From the NCBI GenBank assembly GCA_944385645.1, contig CALWYA010000110.1, positions 1 to 5,561 of the forward strand: DNA of 5,561 nt, read 5' to 3'. Positions 1-5,137 of this stretch are shown in pieces; position 1 is the stretch's first letter, and every line of letters starts with the position of its first letter. The position numbers were made by a program, and so were the translations under genes. The notes beneath the pieces are model-generated. The model was not told the DNA's origin. It saw only the letters and a list, made by a program, of their open reading frames with translations, and ran no database searches. Origin of the DNA: an uncultured Oscillospiraceae bacterium. GTDB taxonomy: Bacteria > Bacillota > Clostridia > Oscillospirales > Oscillospiraceae.

Positions 1-68
1 AGGAGCTGGAGCGGGTCCGGGCCGACCTGTTGGAGATGAAAAAGGAGTGGGAGACATGGCAACGGTAA
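1..68 (+). CDS. trmK: 3' end of a gene, probably trmK (tRNA adenine-22 N1-methyltransferase)
   Basis: Read from base 3, this frame gives the last 21 residues, ELERVRADLLEMKKEWETWQR, and a TAA at 66-68. The peptide is highly charged with heptad-like leucines, as in a C-terminal coiled coil. TrmK (YqfN) proteins end in such a helix after their SAM-binding methyltransferase domain, and trmK directly precedes nif3 (yqfO) in Bacillus and many other Firmicutes. The gene overlaps the downstream ATG by 13 bp, and the nif3 ribosome binding site lies inside its last codons, so the two are probably translationally coupled. No catalytic part is visible. The name therefore rests on synteny and the shape of the tail; that this is the end of a real gene is surer than its identity. 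Confidence 0.55.
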   Translation, partial: ELERVRADLLEMKKEWETWQR

Positions 69-853
69 GAGAGATCTATGGGGCGCTGGACCGCTGGGCC
101 CCCTTTTCCATCCAGATGGACTTTGACAATGCCGGCTTCCTGGTGGGCCGGGGGGAGCGGGAGACCGGGAAGGTGCTGGTGTCGCTGGACATCACCCTGC
201 CGGTGGTCCAGGAGGCCGCCCGGCTGGGGGCCGGGCTCATCGTCTCCCACCACCCGGTGATCTTCCAGCCGGTGCGCCAGCTCACCGACGACGACCCCAC
301 CGGGGCCGTCCTGCTGGCCCTGGCGGAGGAGGGAATCGCCGCCATCTGCGCCCACACCAATCTGGACGCCGCCGCGGGGGGCGTCAACGACTGCCTGGCC
401 CGGGCGCTGGAGCTGACCCAGGTGGAACAGCTCCACCAGGACGGCATTTTGTCCGACGGCTCCCCCTACGGAATCGGCCGGGTGGGACAGGCCCGCCGCC
501 CCGGCCTGCCCGCCGGGGAATACGCCGCCTTCGTGAAGGAGAAGCTGGGGGCGGCCTCGGTGCGCTGGGCGGACGCCGGCCGGCCTGTGTCCCGGGTGGC
601 GGTGGGGGGCGGCTCCTGCGGCTCCATGCTGGAGGACGCCCTGGCCGCCGGCTGTGACACCTTCGTCACCGCCGACGTGAAGTATGACGTGTTCCTCCGG
701 GCCCGGGCCCTGGGGCTCAACCTGCTGGACGCCGGCCACTACGCCACCGAGGCGGTGGTGTGCCCCGCCCTGGTCCGCTTCCTGTCGGAACAGTTCCCCT
801 CTCTGGAGGTGGTTCTGTCCCAGGTCCACAAGGAGGTCTATTCCGGTGTCTGA
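56..853 (+). CDS. Nif3-like dinuclear metal centre protein (YqfO/YbgI family, short form)
   Basis: This is a 265-residue protein of the Nif3/DUF34 family. These proteins form toroidal hexamers with a two-metal site per subunit; some are annotated 'GTP cyclohydrolase 1 type 2', but their cellular role is unsettled. Family marks visible are the N-terminal MDFDNAGFLVG (21-31), the metal-binding pair in SHHP (H65, H66), D104 in HTNLDAA, and H228 and E232 in GHYATE near the C-terminus. At 265 residues it matches the compact E. coli YbgI form and lacks the inserted PII/CutA-like domain that lengthens B. subtilis YqfO to about 370. ATG 56 is chosen because AAGGAG at 42-47 lies 8 nt upstream. The in-frame GTG at 47 would overlap that site. 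Its end overlaps the next gene by 8 bp. The family call is secure; the biochemical function is not. Confidence 0.93.
   Translation: MATVREIYGALDRWAPFSIQMDFDNAGFLVGRGERETGKVLVSLDITLPVVQEAARLGAGLIVSHHPVIFQPVRQLTDDDPTGAVLLALAEEGIAAICAHTNLDAAAGGVNDCLARALELTQVEQLHQDGILSDGSPYGIGRVGQARRPGLPAGEYAAFVKEKLGAASVRWADAGRPVSRVAVGGGSCGSMLEDALAAGCDTFVTADVKYDVFLRARALGLNLLDAGHYATEAVVCPALVRFLSEQFPSLEVVLSQVHKEVYSGV
830..848 (+). promoter_or_regulatory. Ribosome binding site and GTG start of the membrane protein gene
   Basis: AAGGAGGT at 830-837 is a near-perfect anti-16S match, 8 nt before GTG 846. Both lie within the last codons of the nif3-family gene. This fixes the start of the membrane protein: earlier in-frame ATGs (from 684) lie deep in the upstream gene, and starting there would put a proline- and serine-rich frame-shadow sequence before the first membrane helix. 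Confidence 0.85.
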
Positions 854-2522
854 GCTGCTGCGCGGACGGCGGCGGGACTGGGTCCTTTGGGCCCTGCTGT
901 CCCTGCTGCTGATCACCCGGGCCTGTGCCTGGGGCGTCCAATACTGGCCCCAACTGGACGACTATATCCAGCTGCACAACATCCCCACGGCGGAGAGCTT
1001 CTGGGGACTTCAGGAGACCATGGGCATCCTGGGGGCCCGGCCCCTGGCCGGGATGGCCGACTACTACTTCTGGGGCCCCATGTTCGGCTTTCTCATTGTG
1101 GGGGTGGGCCTGATCTCCATGATGTATGCCGCCTGCGCGGTCCTGCTCCGGCGGCAGCTGGGCCGGTATTTCCCGGTGGGCCCGGTGTTCCTGGCGGTGT
1201 TCGCCCTGCTTCCCCTGGGAGTGGAGGGCACCTACTGGATGTCGGCCTCCACCCGGGTGGTGTGCGGCCTGTTCTTCGCTGTCCTCGCCGCCCAGACCTT
1301 CCTCAGGTGGATGGACACCGGCCGGTGGTACTGGGCCGTCCTCTACCTGATCCTACAGTTGCTGCCCATGGGCTTTTATGAACAGGCGGGCATCTTTTCC
1401 GTCACCCTGACGGTGGGGCTGGCCATCCTGGAGGTCATCCGCAGCCGCGGCCGGCTGCCCCGGGCCCTGGTGTCCCTGTGGGGGCTGCCCGCGCTGAAGA
1501 TCTACTTCATGGTGACCGGCCTGTTTTCCGACGGCAGCATGTTCAGCAGCCGCTCGGAGCTCATCTTCCCCAACGAGCCATACTGGCGCAACGTGTTTCT
1601 GCCCCAGGTGCTGGAGCAGTTCCGGGAGGTCTTTGTGGAGGGGAACTTCTACACCCTGGCCAAGGGCTTTGTGCGTGGGGTGCGGTCCGTTCTGGCCGGG
1701 CCGCTGCTGCCCGGACTGCTGGCGGCGGCCGTCCTGTGCGTCCTGCTGTGGCTTGCCCTGTCCCGGCCGGAGCCCCGGAAAGCGGAGGGGGAGGGGGAGA
1801 AGCCCCTGTCCCTATGGCTGGAGGCGGTGGCCGGCATCCTGCTGACTGTGGGCCCGCTCACCGTCTTTCTGGTGGTGGGCAATCCCTGGTTCTCCTTCCG
1901 GGGGGCGGTGTCCGCCTTCGGCGGACTGGCCCTGCTGGCCGACCTGCTGGTGACCGCCGTCTGGCGGCGGCTGCCCGGCTTCCAGAGAGGGCCGGCGGCG
2001 CTGTGCGCCCTGTGCGCCCTGGTCTTCTGGGTGGCCGGAGCCTTGGAGGTGGGGGACTACAAGGCCACCTATGAGAACGACCAGCAGGTGGCCGCCCAGG
2101 TGCTGGACGTGCTGGAGTCGGAGATCTCCGACCCGGACGGCCTGCGGGTGGGCGTCCTGAATGTGGAGCCCTCCTACCTGCCCAACCAGAACTATTACTA
2201 CCACGAGCACATCCACGGCTGTACCGAGAGCGCCTGGGCCTTCCAGGGACTGCTCACCTGCCTGGGCGACGGCGTGGCGTGGGATGTGACCCCGCTGCCC
2301 GCCGCCCCGGTGTACTACCTGTGGAACCAGGCCACCAGCCGCCCGGAGACCTTCGACGTCCTCTACCTGTATGACCATGAGCAGGGGAGCGTGGAGCGGG
2401 TCACCCTGGAGCAGACCGGGGAACACGATTTCCTGGTGCTGGACGGGGCGGGGGAGCCTGTGGGTGTGATCTGGGAGGAGAGCGACGGCCTGGGCTATTT
2501 CCGGGTGGGCGAAAAAACCTGA
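846..2522 (+). CDS. Polytopic membrane protein of unknown function, GT-C glycosyltransferase-like layout
   Basis: This is a 558-residue integral membrane protein starting at GTG. I do not recognise its family. About 11 hydrophobic helices can be placed near residues 12-29, 77-98, 111-126, 137-153, 160-176, 181-198, 207-225, 284-306, 322-344, 355-373 and 383-400. Arg-rich stretches (RGRRR 6-10, RRQLGR 102-107, RSRGRLPR 199-206, RR 374-375) fall on the same side throughout. This predicts N-inside, with the C-terminal soluble part (about 402-558) outside. The first external loop (30-76) carries an acidic pair in LDDY (D38, D39), and a second large external loop spans 226-283. A diacidic motif in the first outer loop, many helices and an extracytoplasmic tail are typical of GT-C enzymes, which use lipid-linked sugars. 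The assignment is structural inference only. The gene overlaps the nif3-family gene by 8 bp, and no terminator follows it. Its last codons double as the upstream A-tract of the rplS promoter. Confidence 0.85.
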   Translation: MSELLRGRRRDWVLWALLSLLLITRACAWGVQYWPQLDDYIQLHNIPTAESFWGLQETMGILGARPLAGMADYYFWGPMFGFLIVGVGLISMMYAACAVLLRRQLGRYFPVGPVFLAVFALLPLGVEGTYWMSASTRVVCGLFFAVLAAQTFLRWMDTGRWYWAVLYLILQLLPMGFYEQAGIFSVTLTVGLAILEVIRSRGRLPRALVSLWGLPALKIYFMVTGLFSDGSMFSSRSELIFPNEPYWRNVFLPQVLEQFREVFVEGNFYTLAKGFVRGVRSVLAGPLLPGLLAAAVLCVLLWLALSRPEPRKAEGEGEKPLSLWLEAVAGILLTVGPLTVFLVVGNPWFSFRGAVSAFGGLALLADLLVTAVWRRLPGFQRGPAALCALCALVFWVAGALEVGDYKATYENDQQVAAQVLDVLESEISDPDGLRVGVLNVEPSYLPNQNYYYHEHIHGCTESAWAFQGLLTCLGDGVAWDVTPLPAAPVYYLWNQATSRPETFDVLYLYDHEQGSVERVTLEQTGEHDFLVLDGAGEPVGVIWEESDGLGYFRVGEKT

Positions 2523-2567
2523 AAAAACTGCTTGCATTTCCAGGCCCGGTGTGGTAAAATACCAAAG
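2508..2567 (+). promoter_or_regulatory. rplS promoter: extended -10 with phased A-tract UP-like element
   Basis: A -35 TTGCAT (2532-2537) and a -10 TAAAAT (2555-2560) are separated by 17 nt. The -10 is preceded by TGG (2552-2554), an extended -10 TGn motif. Transcription should start near 2567. Two A6 tracts at 2512-2517 and 2522-2527, exactly 10 bp apart, lie at about -55 to -50 and -45 to -40, where the distal and proximal halves of an UP element sit. They overlap the last codons and stop (TGA 2520-2522) of the membrane protein gene. The -35 is a weak match (TTG only), which the extended -10 and UP-like element may offset. Confidence 0.75.
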
Positions 2568-2660
2568 TCTGAATAACGGGCGGTCCTCTGCGGCGCCCCT
2601 CCCACGGCGGAGCGGGCAGTGAGGCCGGCATGAACGCCTATACAACAGGAGGAAAACAGT
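2567..2660 (+). promoter_or_regulatory. Structured 5' leader of rplS, candidate L19 leader element
   Basis: The roughly 94-nt untranslated leader folds by eye into one long interrupted stem. The outer helix pairs 2581-2583 with 2625-2627, 2585-2588 with 2621-2624 (T2584 bulged) and 2589-2591 with 2616-2618 (GT 2619-2620 bulged). The inner helix pairs 2597-2598 with 2614-2615 and 2599-2602 with 2609-2612 (C2613 bulged), closing a 6-nt loop CACGGC. A 5-nt asymmetric bulge lies at 2592-2596. L19 leader elements that probably mediate feedback by L19 are known in Firmicutes. I cannot confirm a match to that family from memory. The AGGAGG ribosome site (2647-2652) lies outside the stem, so any control would need an alternative fold or protein-induced rearrangement. 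Confidence 0.5.
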
Positions 2661-3002
2661 ATGGATCTTTTGAAGGCGTTTGCTGACAAGTACACCAAGG
2701 CCGAGCCCCCCGTGGTGGCCGTGGGCGACACCGTTCGGGTGCACCTGAAGGTCAAGGAGGGCAACCGGGAGCGTATCCAGGTCTTCGAGGGCATCGTGAT
2801 CGCCAAGAAGCACGGCGGCATCGAGGAGACCTTCACCGTCCGCCGCGTGTCCTACGGCGTGGGTGTGGAGAAGGTGTTCCCCGTTCACTCCCCCTCTGTG
2901 GAGAAGATCGAGCTGGTGCGCCACGGCAAGGTCCGCCGGGCCAAGCTGTACTACCTGCGCGACCGCGTGGGCAAGGCTGCCAAGATCAAAGAGGCCCTGT
3001 AA
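2661..3002 (+). CDS. rplS: Large ribosomal subunit protein bL19
   Basis: This is a 113-residue ribosomal protein L19, part of the 50S subunit near the interface with the 30S. The core is typical of the family: GDTVRVHLKVKEGNRERIQVFEGIVIAKKHGG (about 22-53), then the FTVRRVSYGVGVEKVFPVHSPSVEKIELVRHGKVRRAKLYYLRD stretch. It ends in a basic tail, and its length is normal for the family. AGGAGG at 2647-2652 lies 8 nt before the ATG. It is transcribed from its own promoter and followed by a terminator, so it can be a single-gene transcript. It sits next to rbgA and rnhB as in Bacillus subtilis. Confidence 0.98.
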   Translation: MDLLKAFADKYTKAEPPVVAVGDTVRVHLKVKEGNRERIQVFEGIVIAKKHGGIEETFTVRRVSYGVGVEKVFPVHSPSVEKIELVRHGKVRRAKLYYLRDRVGKAAKIKEAL

Positions 3003-3012
3003 AACGCAAAGG

Positions 3013-3042
3013 AAAGGAGCGGCGAGCCCGCTCCTTTTTCTT
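3013..3042 (+). terminator. Rho-independent terminator of rplS
   Basis: A perfect 10-bp stem pairs 3013-3022 (AAAGGAGCGG) with 3028-3037 (CCGCTCCTTT) around a 5-nt loop. With the last stem bases it leads into a T-rich run (TTTTTCTT). It begins 10 nt after the rplS stop. Some read-through, or a promoter I cannot see, must serve rbgA downstream. Confidence 0.9.
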
Positions 3043-3065
3043 ATCTGTCCCCTGTGCGGGCGCGG

Positions 3066-3075
3066 CGGCGCGCCG
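3066..3075. repeat. 10-bp GC palindrome CGGCGCGCCG
   Basis: A perfect palindrome lies within a very GC-rich stretch (about 3056-3082) between the rplS terminator and the AT-rich heptad repeat. It may be chance in such GC-rich DNA. I assign no function. Confidence 0.4.
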
Positions 3076-3090
3076 GGGGCCCATCTCCCA

Positions 3091-3130
3091 AATTCTCAAT
3101 CTTCAATGATCAATTTTTCTCAATTCTCTC
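3091..3130 (+). repeat. Degenerate AATTCTC heptad repeat upstream of rbgA
   Basis: Five units follow each other: AATTCTC (3091-3097), AATCTTC (3098-3104), AATGATC (3105-3111), the longer AATTTTTCTC (3112-3121) and AATTCTC (3122-3128), then TC. All end in TC or CTC. This AT-rich, pyrimidine-rich block contrasts sharply with the surrounding GC-rich DNA. It ends directly before the rbgA ribosome binding site (AAAAGGAGG, 3133-3141). I see no convincing -35/-10 pair in it on either strand. It may act as an unstructured translation enhancer or be a decayed intergenic repeat. Confidence 0.6.
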
Positions 3131-3149
3131 TCAAAAGGAGGGCTTTCCC

Positions 3150-4031
3150 ATGAACATCCAGTGGTATCCCGGCCACATGACCAAGACCCGGCGGCAGATG
3201 GAGGCCGACCTGAAGCTGGTGGACATTGTGGTGGAGCTGGTGGACGCCCGCATCCCCCTGTCCAGCCGCAACCCGGACATCGACGCCATCTGCGGGCAGA
3301 AGCCCCGTCTGGTGGTTCTCAACCGGGCGGACCAGGCCGACCCGGAGGGCAACCGGGCCTGGGGAGCCTGGTTCCGGGGGAAGGGCTTCGCCGTGCTGGA
3401 GACCGACGCCAAGACCGGCAAGGGAGTGGGACAGTTTGGCCCCGCCGTTCGGGAAGCCCTGAAGGAGCAGATCGCCCGCTGGCGGGAGAAGGGGCTGGTG
3501 GGCCGCCCGGTGCGGGCCATGGTGGTGGGGGTGCCCAACGTGGGCAAGTCCACCTTCATCAACAAGGTGGCCGGCCGGAAGTCGGCCAAGGCCGGCGACC
3601 GCCCCGGGGTTACCCGGGGCAAGCAGTGGGTCCATGTGGACCAGGGGCTGGACCTGCTGGACACCCCGGGCATCCTGTGGCCCAAGTTCGAGGACGAGCG
3701 CACCGGTCTCCACCTGGCCTTTACCGGGGCGGTGAAGGACGACATCATGGATGTGGAGACCCTGGGCTGTCATCTGATGGCCCTGCTGGGAGCGCGGTAT
3801 CCCGCCGCCCTGTCCGCCTACAAGCTGGAGGCAGTCCCCGCCCAGGAGGAGGGGGAGAACGAGGTGGCCTGGGGCTACCGCCTGCTGGAGCGGTGCGCCC
3901 AGAACCGGGGGATGCGGATCTCCGGCGGGGAATGTGACACCGAGCGGATGGCCCGGGTGCTGCTGGACGAGTTCCGGGGCGGCAAGCTGGGGCGCTTTAC
4001 CCTGGAACTGCCCGAGGAGGCGGAGAGATGA
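3150..4031 (+). CDS. rbgA: Ribosome biogenesis GTPase YlqF/RbgA
   Basis: This is a 293-residue circularly permuted GTPase needed for late assembly of the 50S subunit in Firmicutes. The motifs run in permuted order: G4 as NRAD (58-61), G1/P-loop GVPNVGKST (127-135), G2 region GVTRG (153-157) and G3 DTPG (171-174). A C-terminal helical RNA-binding domain follows, ending near FRGGKLGRFTLELP. The N-terminal WYPGHM contains His9, equivalent to the residue reported as catalytic in B. subtilis RbgA. G4 normally reads NKxD, so Arg59 is unusual. ATG 3150 has AAAAGGAGG 8 nt upstream and starts at the conserved MNIQW. In-frame extension to GTG 3054 would only translate the intergenic repeat. The gene overlaps rnhB by 4 bp (ATGA). 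Confidence 0.96.
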   Translation: MNIQWYPGHMTKTRRQMEADLKLVDIVVELVDARIPLSSRNPDIDAICGQKPRLVVLNRADQADPEGNRAWGAWFRGKGFAVLETDAKTGKGVGQFGPAVREALKEQIARWREKGLVGRPVRAMVVGVPNVGKSTFINKVAGRKSAKAGDRPGVTRGKQWVHVDQGLDLLDTPGILWPKFEDERTGLHLAFTGAVKDDIMDVETLGCHLMALLGARYPAALSAYKLEAVPAQEEGENEVAWGYRLLERCAQNRGMRISGGECDTERMARVLLDEFRGGKLGRFTLELPEEAER

Positions 4032-4633
4032 CAGACATGTGGCACTATGAGCGGGAGGCCCTGGAACAGGGGCACGCCCTCGTCTGCGGCTGTGACGAGG
4101 CGGGGGCCGGCCCCCTGGCGGGCCCGGTGTACGCCGCGGCGGTCATCCTCCCCCTGGGGGTGGAGATCGAGGGCCTGGACGACTCCAAAAAGCTCACCGA
4201 GAAGAAGCGGGAGGCCCTGTTCCCCGTCATCCAGGAGAAGGCCCTGGCCTGGGCGGTGGCCCGGGTGGAGGCGGCTGAGATCGACGAGACCGACATCCTC
4301 TCCGCCCGCATGAAGGCCATGCAGCTGGCCATGGATCAGCTGGCCCTCCGGCCGGACTTCGCCCTCATCGACGGCAACCGGGACCACGGGCGCAGCTTTG
4401 CCCTCACAACACCCCACTGCTGTATTGTAAAGGGAGATTCCCTGTCGGCTTCCATCGCCGCCGCCTCCATTCTGGCCAAGGTGAGCCGGGACCGATTCAT
4501 GGTGGAGCAGGACCGGCTGTACCCGGCCTATGGCTTCGCCCGGCACAAGGGCTATGGCACCGCCCAGCACCGGGAGGCCATCGCCCGCCTGGGTCCATGT
4601 CCCATCCACCGCCGGACCTTTTTGAAGGGATGA
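4028..4633 (+). CDS. rnhB: Ribonuclease HII
   Basis: This 201-residue RNase HII cleaves RNA in RNA-DNA hybrids and single ribonucleotides misincorporated in DNA. The four catalytic acidic residues are present: D23 and E24 in CDEAGAG, D115 in LIDGN, and D137 in VKGD. SIAAASILAKVSRDR (142-156) and YGFARHKGYGT (168-178), with the conserved Tyr176, complete the family signature. The normally invariant GRG motif after DEA is GAG here (G26-A27-G28). In the Thermotoga enzyme this motif reads the RNA-DNA junction, so the Arg to Ala change could alter substrate choice. ATG 4028 overlaps the rbgA stop (ATGA), with AGGAGG at 4015-4020 lying 7 nt upstream. An in-frame ATG at 4037 is a weaker alternative. 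The 3' end overlaps yraN by another ATGA. Confidence 0.95.
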   Translation: MTDMWHYEREALEQGHALVCGCDEAGAGPLAGPVYAAAVILPLGVEIEGLDDSKKLTEKKREALFPVIQEKALAWAVARVEAAEIDETDILSARMKAMQLAMDQLALRPDFALIDGNRDHGRSFALTTPHCCIVKGDSLSASIAAASILAKVSRDRFMVEQDRLYPAYGFARHKGYGTAQHREAIARLGPCPIHRRTFLKG

Positions 4634-4998
4634 GCGGGCAGGAGAGCCGGCTGCTGGGCCGGTGGGGGGAGGAGCTGGCCGCCCGGGAGCTCCGGGCCCG
4701 GGGCTGTGAGATCCTGGCCTCCCGGTGGCGGTGCCGCTTCGGGGAGATCGACCTGATCGCCCGCGACGGGGACTATCTGTGCTTTGTGGAGGTCAAGCTG
4801 AGAAGGACCGACGCCTTCGGATCCGCCGGGGCCTTTGTGGACCGGCGCAAGCAGGAGAAGCTGCGCGCCACGGCGCAGCTCTATCTGGCCGAGCACCCCA
4901 CCGGACTTCAGCCCCGGTTTGATGTGGCCGAGATCTACGCCCCCCAGGGGATGGCCACCCGGGCGCCCCGGGTGCGCCTGCTGGAGAACGCCTTCTGA
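4630..4998 (+). CDS. yraN: YraN/UPF0102 family nuclease-fold protein
   Basis: This is a 122-residue UPF0102 protein. The family has a restriction-endonuclease-like fold related to archaeal Holliday junction resolvases; its cellular role is not firmly known. Visible signature: GRWGEELAARELRARGCEIL (10-29), FGEIDLIARDG (37-47), FVEVKLR (52-58) and RFDV (96-99). The putative metal-site residues E39/D41, E54 and K56 are intact. The Asn usual before the first Arg-rich strand appears to be Arg32. ATG 4630 forms an ATGA overlap with the rnhB stop and gives the usual family length. GAAGGG (4624-4629) touches the ATG and is too close to serve as a normal ribosome site, so translation probably depends on coupling. 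An in-frame ATG at 4597 would add 11 non-conserved residues and has no ribosome site. Confidence 0.9.
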   Translation: MSGQESRLLGRWGEELAARELRARGCEILASRWRCRFGEIDLIARDGDYLCFVEVKLRRTDAFGSAGAFVDRRKQEKLRATAQLYLAEHPTGLQPRFDVAEIYAPQGMATRAPRVRLLENAF

Positions 4999-5014
4999 AA
5001 ATCGGCGGAAGGGC

Positions 5015-5035
5015 GGGCTTTTCTGAAAAAAGCCC
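5015..5035 (+). repeat. Perfect hairpin between yraN and the thrC promoter, weak terminator candidate
   Basis: GGGCTTTT (5015-5022) pairs fully with AAAAGCCC (5028-5035) around a 5-nt loop CTGAA. A competing outer pairing, AAGGGC (5009-5014) with GCCCTT (5032-5037), also exists. The stem begins 16 nt after the yraN stop, where a terminator is expected, but no T-run follows: the next bases are the -35 box TTGACC. Termination for the rbgA operon may therefore be poor. The A-rich 3' arm also supplies the A-tract of the thrC promoter. Confidence 0.5.
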
Positions 5036-5071
5036 TTGACCCGGTGGTCGTAAACTGGCATAATAAAGTAA
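5026..5071 (+). promoter_or_regulatory. thrC promoter: near-consensus, extended -10, upstream A-tract
   Basis: -35 TTGACC (5036-5041) and -10 CATAAT (5059-5064) each match consensus at five of six bases, with a 17-nt spacer. TGG at 5056-5058 gives an extended -10. The start is expected near 5071. An A6 tract at 5026-5031 lies at about -45 to -40, the proximal UP position. The layout matches the rplS promoter base for base in spacing. Confidence 0.85.
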
Positions 5072-5079
5072 CTTGGTGA

Positions 5080-5100
5080 GCGGCCGCCTGCGGGGGCCGC
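5080..5100 (+). promoter_or_regulatory. GC-rich hairpin near the 5' end of the thrC leader
   Basis: GCGGCC (5080-5085) pairs with GGCCGC (5095-5100). After a G-G mismatch (5086/5094), CC 5087-5088 can pair with GG 5092-5093. It starts about 9 nt from the predicted transcript start in a leader of about 67 nt. No T-run follows, so it is not an intrinsic terminator. The leader is too short for a T-box riboswitch. A 5' stabilising hairpin is the simplest reading. Confidence 0.5.
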
Positions 5101-5137
5101 CGGAAGAACAACGTCTCAGGAGAATGGAAGGATCGCC

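Noticed and set aside
47..55. GTG start for the Nif3-family gene
   Set aside because: The codon overlaps the AAGGAG ribosome site, and ATG 56 is correctly spaced.
684..845. An earlier ATG for the membrane protein gene
   Set aside because: It would overlap the nif3-family gene by 170 bp and add a Trp/Pro/Ser-rich shadow sequence. The GTG at 846 has an ideal ribosome site.
1812..2924. A 370-codon open frame on the - strand spanning the membrane protein, the rplS leader and rplS
   Set aside because: It lies antisense to two well-supported features and crosses a promoter. Its His/Gly/Gln-rich translation resembles no protein, as expected from GC-rich frame shadows.
3054..3149. Upstream extension of rbgA from GTG 3054
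   Set aside because: It has no ribosome site, would translate the heptad repeat, and the family begins at MNIQW.
3120..3773. Two long - strand open frames opposite rbgA
   Set aside because: They are antisense to a certain gene, with low-complexity translations and no ribosome sites. GC-rich codon bias makes such frames common.
5071..5137. T-box or other amino-acid riboswitch before thrC
   Set aside because: The leader is only about 67 nt and shows a single hairpin with no terminator T-run or T-box-like sequence.
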